Program-made: the position numbers and the translations under genes
Part shown: positions 54,128 through 64,000 of the stretch, one piece after another
Numbering within the stretch: the stretch's first letter is position 1
Layout: the number at the start of each line of letters is the position of its first letter
Notes under the pieces: generated by a model
What the model was told of the DNA's origin: nothing
The model's database searches: none
Seen by the model: only the letters and a program-made list of their open reading frames with translations
NCBI GenBank assembly: GCA_963786675.1
Contig: CAWAZY010000001.1
Coordinates: 186,001-250,000, forward strand
Reading direction: 5' to 3'
Length of the DNA stretch: 64,000 nt
DNA from: JAGVSR01 sp963786675
Lineage (GTDB): Bacteria > Pseudomonadota > Alphaproteobacteria > Rhizobiales > Hyphomicrobiaceae

Positions 54128-56393
54128 TCAGCGCAGCGCGGCGCCCAATGACATCATGCCTGGCAAGGCCGGCTTTCGATCCCCTGCGGCCGGCATTTCA
54201 GCGGCCGGGACCTGGACGGCAGCGGTCGCTGGTGCTGATGGTGTTGCTGGCGATTGAGCCAGAACGCGCGACAGGAAATCATCGGAAATTCTTTCCGCCG
54301 GATAGGCCGGCGGACGGGCCATAGCCCGAGGTGCCGGCGGCCGCTTCGCAGCCGGACGAGGCGGAACCTTGGTTGGCATCTGCCACGGCAACAATTCTGC
54401 GGCTTGGCCCTGCTGCGGACCAGACTGCCGCTGCGCCAGCAATTCGGGCGTGACGATGCTCCCCGGCAAGGCGCGCGGCGCCAGTCCGGCGTGTGCCCGC
54501 GTCATGATCTTGTGCCAGATCTGGGCGGGCAAGTTTCCGCCCGTGACTTTGCGCATCGGTTGACCGTTGTCGTTGCCGACCCACACGCCACCGACGAACT
54601 GCGCCGTGTAGCCGATGAACCAGGCATCGCGGAAGTCCTGGCTGGTTCCGGTCTTGCCCGCTGTCTCGTGCCCTTCGACGGCAGCGCGGCGCCCCGTTCC
54701 GCTACTGACCACGGATTGCATCATGTCGTTGAGTTGCCCGATAGCCATGGGGGCTGCGCGTTGATCGGCGGCCGGCGCGGCGCGCGCGTACAGGATACGG
54801 CCGCGGCTGGAGCGAATGCGGCGCACAACATGTGGTTCCACGCCGATGCCACCGGTGGCGAAGGTGCCGTAGGCGCCGGTGAGTTCCAACAATGAGACTT
54901 CCGACGTTCCAAGTGCCAGCGACGGGTCGGTACGCAGTTCCGATTCAATGCCGATCCGCGCGGCCAGGGCGGCGACCCGATCCGGACCGGCATCCATCAT
55001 CAGCCGGACCGCGACCGTATTGATCGATTGCGTGAGCGCGTCGCGCAGGGTCACAGCGCCGGAAAAGCGGCCGTTGTCATTCTTTGGCTGCCAGCCTTGC
55101 AGATTGAAAGGCAGATCATAGGCAACGCTTTCCGGCGTGTAGCCCTTCTCCAGAGCAGCGAGATAGACAAATGGCTTGAAGGCTGAGCCGGGCTGGCGGC
55201 GGGCCTTTACGGCGCGATTGAATTGGCTTTTTGCGTAGGAAGCGCCGCCCACCATGGCCCGGATGCCGCCTTGCGTATCGAGGATGACGAGTGCGGCTTG
55301 ACTGGCGGCCAGCGTTTTGCCTTGGGCCGCCACTTCAGCGGCGACGACACGCGAGGCCTCGGCCTGCAATTCGCGATCGAGCGTCGTCTCCACGATCACC
55401 TCGCCGTGGTCGGTGCCAAGGACCGGTGGCAGACGCTCCAGTGCAAAGTCCACCGCGTAATCCGTCGCGTTGCGCCGGGAGTTGATTTTACTGTTGGCGA
55501 AGATCAGACGCGTCATGCGCGCTGTCTGTTCGTCCCGCGCGGTGATAAAGCCGGCATCGCGCATCTTGGCCAAAACCGCATGCCCCCGCGCCCGGGCGAG
55601 GCGGGGATTGGAGGTTGGCGAGTAACGCGACGGCGCTTTCAGGAGACCGGCGACGACTGCGGCCTCCGCCAGCGTCATGGCGCGGGCAGACTTGTCGAAG
55701 TAGCGCTGCGCCGCGGCTTCAATGCCGTAGGCCCCACCGCCGAAATAGACCCGGTTGAGATAGAGCTCGAGGATATCCTGCTTGGATAGTCTCAGCTCCA
55801 GCCACAGCGCCAGAACGAGTTCATCGACCTTGCGCCGGATGGTGCGTTCCGGCGTCAGGAACAGGTTTTTGGCCAGCTGCTGCGTCAGCGTCGACCCACC
55901 CTGGGCGATGCGTCCAGCGCGAAGGTTGGCGAAGAGCTGCGCGTCCCAATCCCGCGGGATCGACACCCCAATGCGACCAGAAGCGCCGGTCTTCGGTGGC
56001 CACCACCGCTTGCACAACCCGCGCCGGCAGCAAGTCAAGCGGAATATAATCATGCGCCATACCGCGTTCGGCGAGCACGGATCCATCGCGGGCAAGAATG
56101 CGGATCGCTGGCCCGCTGACGTTGGACCGCAACGTCAATGGATCAGGCATGGTCAGGCTGTAGGAAATCAGAAGCCCCACAATTGCCAGGGCCACCGTGG
56201 AAACGATCGCCGCCGGCAGAAGCAACAGGATTTTGGTGCGCAGCGAGAGCCGCCGGAAGGCACGCCTTGCGGGTGCTGCAATCTGCCGGCCCGCGCCTGG
56301 AATGACGGACCCCAGTGACCGTCCCAGACGCATCGCCTTTGCAGTGCCGCGGGACGCCTTGCGCCCAGCGCGCTTGCGCTTCGTGCCACTCAT
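54128..56393 (-). pseudogene. Penicillin-binding protein 1A, interrupted by one frameshift
   Basis: The upstream frame encodes the Lys/Arg-rich tail, membrane helix (KILLLLPAAIVSTVALAIVG) and the first GT51 motif TEDRRFWSHWGVDP, then drifts out of frame. The downstream frame resumes with LFANLRAGRIAQGGSTLTQQ and runs through the transpeptidase motifs QPGSAFKPF, QSINTVAV and AGKTGTS to a Pro-rich tail. The switch lies at about 55935-55942; deleting one base in GCAGCTC gives GLGRALFANLRAG, the family consensus. Corrected length is about 755. PBP1A makes and cross-links peptidoglycan. Start ATG 56393 is moderate. Confidence 0.88.
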
Positions 56394-56526
56394 ACGCGGA
56401 CCCAACCCAGCTTCCCCAAGGCCTCCGGCGCATGACGCGCGAAGACCGGAAATTCCCACGGTTCAACGTAGGCTTTCCATCTTAATGCGTGGTTAACCAA
56501 GGCCGCGAGCTAAGGGCAGGAAAGAT

Positions 56527-56820
56527 CTAGCGGCGGGAGAAGAGGACGGACACCAATCCCACCAGAAGGCCAATGAAAATGCGCGCCGCGATGGTGAAGA
56601 ACATGAACAGCAACTGCCGCTCCTCGAGCAGGACCTCGACCCAGATATTATATTTCGGATCGAGACCCGTGCCTGTCAGCACAGCCTTCAGCTGGCGCGC
56701 CCAGCCAAGCATCATGGACAGCGTCTCGGGCGAATTGTAGCCGACGATCCCAAGCAGGATCGCGCCCAGAAGCAAGGACAGAAACAAACTGCCGGTCGAC
56801 ATGAGCAGCCTGAGCATCAT
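56527..56820 (-). CDS. Small two-TM membrane protein of unknown function
   Basis: The 97 residues hold an N-terminal helix (GSLFLSLLLGAILLGIVGY), a middle loop with GLDPKYNIWVEVLLEERQLL, and a C-terminal helix (FTIAARIFIGLLVGLVSVLF). GGAG lies seven bases before the ATG at 56820; starts at 56838 and 56850 are possible. It is upstream of PBP1A on the same strand and separated by about 130 bp. No family recognised. Confidence 0.6.
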   Translation of the reverse strand: MMLRLLMSTGSLFLSLLLGAILLGIVGYNSPETLSMMLGWARQLKAVLTGTGLDPKYNIWVEVLLEERQLLFMFFTIAARIFIGLLVGLVSVLFSRR

Positions 56821-57014
56821 CGCGCGTCTCCATCCCATTGCTCGCATCATCGCAAGAGCGGTACGACGCTAGCATGGCGGCGCGACCGTGGCCTAGCCGC
56901 GCTCACGCCAATTGGAACGAATGACTTCCACGTGGCCAAATTGATCCAACTCAATGGCCGGCCATGCGCTCTCGGGGATAGTGAGGCCATGAGGTTGAAT
57001 CTGAGGGAAGCCCA

Positions 57015-58016
57015 ATGAAATCATCTGCTTTGCGCTCAGTTCTGGCCATTGGCGGGGTTCTGCTGGGCCTTGAGGCCGCCTCGGCCGATCCGATGGCCGA
57101 TTGTGTCCAGTGGCGCGACCCGGCTCTGCGGATCGAAGCCTGCGGCCGGATCATCGCAGGCGCGTACACGGTGCCCGAGCAGGCCAAGGCCTACCGGCAT
57201 CGGGGCGAGGCGCGCTTGAACGCGGGCGCCTTCGATGATGCGGTCGCCGATTTCACCGAGGCGATCCGGCGCGATCCAGCCGACGCGGTGTCCTTTGCCG
57301 GTCGCGGGCAGGCCTGGCTGGGCAAATCCGACCGCGACGCGGCCATCGCCGATTTCGATCAGGCTATTCGCTTGGCGCCGAAGTCCGCCGCCTATCACAA
57401 CGCCCGCGGTCACGCGCGTCTCGTGACCGGCAAGGCCGAAGCCGCCGCGGAAGATTTTTCAACCGCCATCATGCTCGATCCCAGGAGCGCCAGCGCTTTG
57501 AACAACCGCGGTCTTGCCCGTTCCAAGCTCGGCGACACCAACGCAGCCATCGCCGACTACTCCCAGGCCATCGCCCTCAATCCGTCCTATGCGCTGGCGT
57601 ACAACAATCGCGGTTACGCGCATGAGGCGCAGGGCCGCAAGACAGAGGCCGCCGCCGATTTCAGCCGCGCGCTGGACCTGGACCCCGCACTCGTCGGCGC
57701 GCGTGACGGGCTAAAGCGCGTCGGGGGAGCAACCGCCAGCGCGATCGACACCGACCGCATGATCGCGGACGGCAAGCGTCTGTCCGAAAAGAATTGCGCC
57801 TGGTGCCACGCCACGGGACCGGACGGCAAGAGCAAGAATGCCAAGGCCCCGCCGTTTCGTGACATCAACCGGCGCCATGGCCTTCTGGCCCTGCGCGAGC
57901 CGCTGGCGCGCGGCATCGCCTCGCCGCACGACGAAATGCCGAACTTCAAGCTGCCCGATGCCGATGTCGACAGGATCATTGCCTACATCAACAGCCTCGC
58001 GCGCGGAACACCCTAA
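57015..58016 (+). CDS. TPR-cytochrome c fusion protein
   Basis: A signal peptide (KSSALRSVLAIGGVLLG, cut near ASADP) exports the protein. Residues about 50-235 hold five or so TPR units (HRGEARLNAGAFDDAVADFT and similar). Residues about 245-330 form a class I cytochrome c domain: heme site NCAWCHATGPDG, and DEMPNFKLP giving the axial Met. I infer a periplasmic heme protein that docks to partners through the TPRs. A second cytochrome c gene follows 46 bp downstream. The fusion is unusual; the partner is unknown. Confidence 0.88.
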   Translation: MKSSALRSVLAIGGVLLGLEAASADPMADCVQWRDPALRIEACGRIIAGAYTVPEQAKAYRHRGEARLNAGAFDDAVADFTEAIRRDPADAVSFAGRGQAWLGKSDRDAAIADFDQAIRLAPKSAAYHNARGHARLVTGKAEAAAEDFSTAIMLDPRSASALNNRGLARSKLGDTNAAIADYSQAIALNPSYALAYNNRGYAHEAQGRKTEAAADFSRALDLDPALVGARDGLKRVGGATASAIDTDRMIADGKRLSEKNCAWCHATGPDGKSKNAKAPPFRDINRRHGLLALREPLARGIASPHDEMPNFKLPDADVDRIIAYINSLARGTP

Positions 58017-58062
58017 GCCCACGCGCGCCACCCCATCCAGCCGCCCCAAGGAGCGTGCCACC

Positions 58063-58398
58063 ATGAACTGGAAACTCATTGCGATTGCCTGTCTAAGTTT
58101 AGCAACGGCCGCACAGGCCGAGGAACTAGGCAACGCCGACCGCGGCCTCGATTACGCGCGATCGAATTGCATCGGCTGCCACGCCGTCGCCTTCGACGAC
58201 ATTGCATCCCCCAACCCTGACGCGCCGCCCTTCAAGTACGTCGCCGATACGCCCGGCATGACGGCCACGAGCTTGGCGGTCTTTTTCCGCACGCCACATC
58301 CGACCATGCCGAATTTCCTGATCGAGGGCGAGGACAAGGACAACATCATCGCCTACATCCTGAGCCTCAAGGGCGACGGCCGGAACGCGCCGAACTAG
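58063..58398 (+). CDS. Small periplasmic cytochrome c
   Basis: After the signal peptide (LIAIACLSLATAAQAEE) comes a single-heme domain with NCIGCHAVAF (CxxCH) and TPHPTMPNFL carrying the axial Met. The mature protein is about 90 residues. AAGGAG lies nine bases before the ATG. It resembles the cytochrome domain of the upstream fusion (the same MPNF, then IIAYI and SL endings), so the two may be related by duplication and likely share an operon and function. Confidence 0.9.
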   Translation: MNWKLIAIACLSLATAAQAEELGNADRGLDYARSNCIGCHAVAFDDIASPNPDAPPFKYVADTPGMTATSLAVFFRTPHPTMPNFLIEGEDKDNIIAYILSLKGDGRNAPN

Positions 58399-58404
58399 TA
58401 CGGG

Positions 58405-59214
58405 TCAAGCGGCGCCTCTGGCCGCAACGGGTGCACCGCAGTCCGGGCACTGGGCGGCTGAGGGGGCAATGGGGAAACCGCACCTGCAGCGGCCGTGTCC
58501 GGCCGGTGTCACGCCGTGCCCCACGGAAATGCGTTCATCAAACACGAAGCAGGCCCCGTTCCAAAGGCTCTCGTCAGGCGACACGTCCTCCAGGTATTTC
58601 AGGATGCCGCCTTCGAGGTGGTACACGTCTTGGAAACCCTGGGCCAAGAGATAAGCCGACGCTTTCTCGCAGCGAATTCCGCCGGTGCAGAACATGGCGA
58701 TGCGCTTGTGCTTGTCCGGGTCCAGCTGCTGCGCCGCAAAGTCCTTGAACGCGGTGAACGTTGCGGTGCGAGGATCGAGGGCGCCGGTAAACGTGCCGAT
58801 GGCCACTTCGTAGCTGTTGCGCGTATCGATGAGCAGCACGTCGTCCTGGGAAATCAGGGCGTTCCAATCCCGCGGCTTGACGTAGGTCCCAACCTGGATG
58901 TTCGGATCGGCTTCGGGGGCACCAAAGGTCAGGATCTCGGTCTTGATCTTGACCTTCCAGCGCTTGAACGGCTGGTCCTGGGCCACGGATTCCTTCGATA
59001 CCAGATCCGTAAAGCGCGCATCGCTCCTGAGGTGATGAAGCAGCGCGCGCACGCCCGCATCTGGTCCGGCGACCGTCGCGTTGATCCCCTCCGGCGCCAC
59101 AAGGATCGTGCCGCACAGCCCCTCAGACAGGCCCAGCGCCCGCAATTCCGCGGCCAGCGCCGCGCAATCCGCAACGGGCGAGAACTTATAGAATGCCGAA
59201 ACCGTGAAGCTCAT
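58405..59214 (-). CDS. trhO: tRNA uridine(34) hydroxylase, rhodanese family
   Basis: TrhO (YceA) installs 5-hydroxyuridine at tRNA position 34 using oxygen. The N-terminal ferredoxin-like domain (ILVAPEGINATVAGP) is followed by the rhodanese domain with LLIDTRNSYEVAIG and the active-site loop MFCTGGIRCEKASAYL. The C-terminus has a four-Cys zinc-like motif (RCRCGFPIAPSAAQCPDC). Length 269 is standard. It is convergent with the small cytochrome c gene, 6 bp away. Confidence 0.92.
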   Translation of the reverse strand: MSFTVSAFYKFSPVADCAALAAELRALGLSEGLCGTILVAPEGINATVAGPDAGVRALLHHLRSDARFTDLVSKESVAQDQPFKRWKVKIKTEILTFGAPEADPNIQVGTYVKPRDWNALISQDDVLLIDTRNSYEVAIGTFTGALDPRTATFTAFKDFAAQQLDPDKHKRIAMFCTGGIRCEKASAYLLAQGFQDVYHLEGGILKYLEDVSPDESLWNGACFVFDERISVGHGVTPAGHGRCRCGFPIAPSAAQCPDCGAPVAARGAA

Positions 59215-59256
59215 GCACCAAGGCTCTCGAATGCATCCGCCGTCGCTGCGGCCGGC

Positions 59257-61695
<2,439 letters not shown>

Positions 61696-61847
61696 TAGGG
61701 TCCTGTCATTTCAGTTTATTTCGGATCGGCGTGGACTATACCACGCGGCAACATCAAAGAGCCAGAAAAGCGACAGCCATGGCCGCGGAATCCAGCGTAT
61801 TTTTTATCGCCGGTTCAATTGGTTAGACCTGCGGCGTCGAGGCGCGC

Positions 61848-63024
61848 TCAAGGTTGGCGGAGAACACCGTCGCGAACCTCTCCAACGGGCAGAAAAGACG
61901 CCCGTCCGGCGAGGCCAGAAAACGAGTCGCGGTCGGTTCCCGTCATCCAAGCCTGCGTGCCAAGCCGCAGAATTTCCGCGCACAACGCCTCCCGGCGCAA
62001 GCCGTCCAGGTGGGCCGTCACCTCATCGAGCAGGAGGATCGGCGTCCGCCCGTCTTGACGTTCGCCGGCCAGTTCTGCGTGCGACAGGACCAGCCCCAGT
62101 AGCAGAGCCTTCTGCTCACCCGTCGAACACAAACGCGCCGGCATATCCTTCGGGCCATGACCGACGATGAGATCGGAGCGGTGCGGCCCCTCCAGGGTCC
62201 GTCCCGCCGCCCGGTCCCGCTCGCGGCCCGAACGCAGCGCAGCGCGATAGGTTTCTTCGACATCGAGGGCGGCATGATGCAAGAGCCCGGCTTCGAGCGA
62301 GCCTTCGACGGCAATACGCGCCCAGGGAAACGGCGACGACTGATCCCGGGCCCGGCGCTGTTCGGACATAGCGCTCAACGCGGCGGCCGCCTCCGCACGA
62401 GCGGCGGAAATCGCCACGCCCGTTTCCGCCATCAGGTCTTCCAAGCCTTCGAACCGGGCCGCATCGCGCACGTTGTCGGCGAGCAACCGGTTGCGCTGCT
62501 GCATGGCACGTTCGAACCTGGAGGCGCGCCGCCCGTGCTCGGCATCGAAGCACAGGATCAACCGGTCGAGAAACCGGCGGCGCTCCGACGCCGGGCCGGT
62601 GAACAAGACCGTCCATGGCGGGCGTGAGCCATGCGACCTCGACATAATCCGCAAGAACGCCCGAGCCCGATTTCGTGACGCCGTCGATACGCACGATGCG
62701 ACCGGTGGCCGGGTCGCCGCCGGCCGGCTGGAGGGCGAGCCCGGTGCCGATATCGACCGGTCCGATGTCGGTATGCACGCGCGCGGCGAGGCTCCACGTC
62801 CCGTCGCCCGGAACGCGCGCGATATCGGCATAAGCCGCGCGGCGAAGGCCTTGTCCCGGCGCCAGCAGCGATACGGCTTCGAGCAGATTGGTCTTACCCG
62901 CGCCGTTGGCCCCCGTAAGCACGACCGGCTCGGGTCCCAGTTCCAGTGTGGTTCCAGCGTAATTCCGGAAATTGGTGAGCGTCAGCCGCTCCACCCACAG
63001 GCGCGGCCTCGCGTCGGCGGTCAT
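61848..63024 (-). pseudogene. recF: recF, interrupted by one frameshift
   Basis: The N-terminal frame has LTLTNFRNYAGTTLEL and the Walker A loop GANGAGKTNLLEAVS up to WLTPAMDGL, then diverges. The C-terminal frame takes over with LFTGPASERRRFLDR and includes the ABC signature STGEQKALLLGL and Walker B LLLDEVTAHLD. The switch is near 62604-62607; the coding strand reads GGTCTTGTTC where GGTCTGTTC restores MDGLFTGPAS. Corrected length is about 391. RecF loads RecA at gaps. The ATG at 63024 is chosen; a GTG at 63066 overlaps the dnaN stop. The break may be a sequence error. Confidence 0.9.
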
Positions 63025-63062
63025 GGCGTGTGTTCCCGCTCCGGAGGCGTGCGCGTTCAGGC

Positions 63063-64000
63063 TCACACCCGCATCGGCATCAGAACGTAAAGCGCGCCCG
63101 AATCGTCGCCATCGCGGATCATGGTCGGCGACCCGGCGTCGGCGAGCAAAAAGCGCGCCTCCTCACCCTCGATCTGGCTCGCGATATCGAGCAAATACCG
63201 GGCATTGAAGCCGATTTCGATGGGCGCGGCGTCATACGTGACGGCAATTTCTTCCGTCGCGCTGCCGCCTTCCGGGTTGTTGACCGAAAGAACCAGCTTG
63301 TTCTTCGACAGGGCGAGTTTCACCGCGCGGCCGCGCTCGCTGGCGACCGTCGAGACGCGATCCACGGCGGCGGTGAAAATGGCATTCGGGACGAGCATTT
63401 CCTTATCGTTGGCCTGTGGGATGACGCGGCCGTAGTCGGGGAATGTCCCGTCGATCAGCTTCGACGTCAGCGTGGCGGTCCCGATCTCGAAGCGGATCTT
63501 GGCGGCGCTGACCGAGATGCGCACCGGATCGGTCACACCCTCCACAAGGCGCTGCAGTTCATGCACGGTCTTGCGCGGAATGATGACGCCGGGCATGCCT
63601 TCCGCACCCTTCGGCCGCGGCAGCTCGGACTGGGCCAGGCGGTGACCGTCGGTCGCCACCGCGCGCAGCATGTGCTTTTTGCCCGACTCGGCGGTGTGCA
63701 GATAGATGCCGTTCAAGTAGTAGCGCGTTTCTTCTGTCGAGATCGCGAAGCGCGTCTTGTCGATGATACGCTTCAAATCGCCGGCGGGAATTTCAAAGCT
63801 GTGCCCGAGGTCGCCCGCCGCAATGTCGGGGAAATCCTCCGGACCCAGTGTCTGCAGCGCGAAACGCGCCTGCCCGGCGGACAGCGTCAGCCGTTCCTTG
63901 TCGGCGTCGCGCTTGATATCGACCTGGGCCCCGTCCGGCAACTTGCGCACGATGTCGTGCAGCATGTGGGCCGGCACGGTCAGTGCGCCCGGCTGGGAAA
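63063..64000 (-). CDS. dnaN: DNA polymerase III sliding clamp (partial)
   Basis: The visible 312 residues cover most of the beta clamp: TRYYLNGIYLHT, RAVATDGHRLAQSELP and the C-terminal YVLMPMRV. The frame is open to the right edge of the window, so roughly 60 N-terminal residues lie beyond it. The GTG at 63977 is internal, not a start. DnaN tethers polymerase III to DNA. Its stop overlaps a GTG in front of recF, typical of the dnaN-recF pair. Confidence 0.97.
   Translation of the reverse strand, partial: SQPGALTVPAHMLHDIVRKLPDGAQVDIKRDADKERLTLSAGQARFALQTLGPEDFPDIAAGDLGHSFEIPAGDLKRIIDKTRFAISTEETRYYLNGIYLHTAESGKKHMLRAVATDGHRLAQSELPRPKGAEGMPGVIIPRKTVHELQRLVEGVTDPVRISVSAAKIRFEIGTATLTSKLIDGTFPDYGRVIPQANDKEMLVPNAIFTAAVDRVSTVASERGRAVKLALSKNKLVLSVNNPEGGSATEEIAVTYDAAPIEIGFNARYLLDIASQIEGEEARFLLADAGSPTMIRDGDDSGALYVLMPMRV

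Overview
The window is a dense, high-GC chromosomal segment from an alphaproteobacterium, most likely of the Hyphomicrobiales (Rhizobiales). The evidence is the gene content and order: an ActR/RegA-ActS/RegB redox pair beside an SCO protein, MmcB, the argH / LptM-type lipoprotein / lysA / TIGR02302 series, octaprenyl-type diphosphate synthase beside a DUF2007 gene and a TrmN6-like methyltransferase, and dnaN-recF-gyrB in one run. Shine-Dalgarno motifs are common, GTG starts are frequent, and neighbouring genes often overlap as GTGA or ATGA. The species cannot be named from the sequence alone. No tRNA, rRNA, IS element, prophage or CRISPR array was seen.

Layout. 1-5.2 kb: a GYF_2 membrane protein, a DUF3147 protein, a PA0069-type radical SAM gene under an apparent LexA-controlled promoter, two glycosyltransferase-type genes (TIGR04283/TIGR04282) and a GyrI-like protein. 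5.3-17.4 kb: uracil-DNA glycosylase, ETF-ubiquinone oxidoreductase, a large TPR protein, ispE, octaprenyl diphosphate synthase, a TrmN6-like methyltransferase, an S49 peptidase, dodecin and glyQ. 17.4-21.7 kb: a TetR regulator and a small Flp/Tad pilus island (two TadE-like minor pilins, a secretin N-domain protein, two Flp pilins) with an AT-rich promoter region. 21.7-29.5 kb: lysine and arginine biosynthesis (dapE, dapD, argH, lysA) with a TlpA thioredoxin. 29.5-42 kb: cell envelope genes (TIGR02302 protein, LpxQ-like barrel, PHB-depolymerase-type lipoprotein, pbpC and an alpha-2-macroglobulin). 42-49 kb: two uncharacterised proteins including a large four-TM protein, PPK2, two small membrane proteins and mutM. 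49-59 kb: mmcB, regA, regB, SCO, a YgjP-type metalloprotease, PBP1A, a TPR-cytochrome c fusion with a second cytochrome c, and trhO. 59-64 kb: gyrB, recF and the partial dnaN, all on the minus strand, so the origin region probably lies beyond the right edge.

The genes are mainly housekeeping: envelope synthesis and defence, lysine/meso-DAP supply for peptidoglycan, redox sensing, and DNA maintenance. Three genes (alpha-2-macroglobulin, PBP1A, recF) are each broken by what looks like one extra base, with the reading frame intact on both sides. That pattern fits sequence or assembly error at least as well as gene decay. The features most worth following are the SOS box in the radical SAM promoter, the 24-bp phased palindromic repeats upstream of dapE, the TPR-cytochrome c fusion, the TPR protein with an embedded peptidoglycan-binding domain, the Flp/Tad island without its secretion machinery, and the uncharacterised 869-residue membrane protein.
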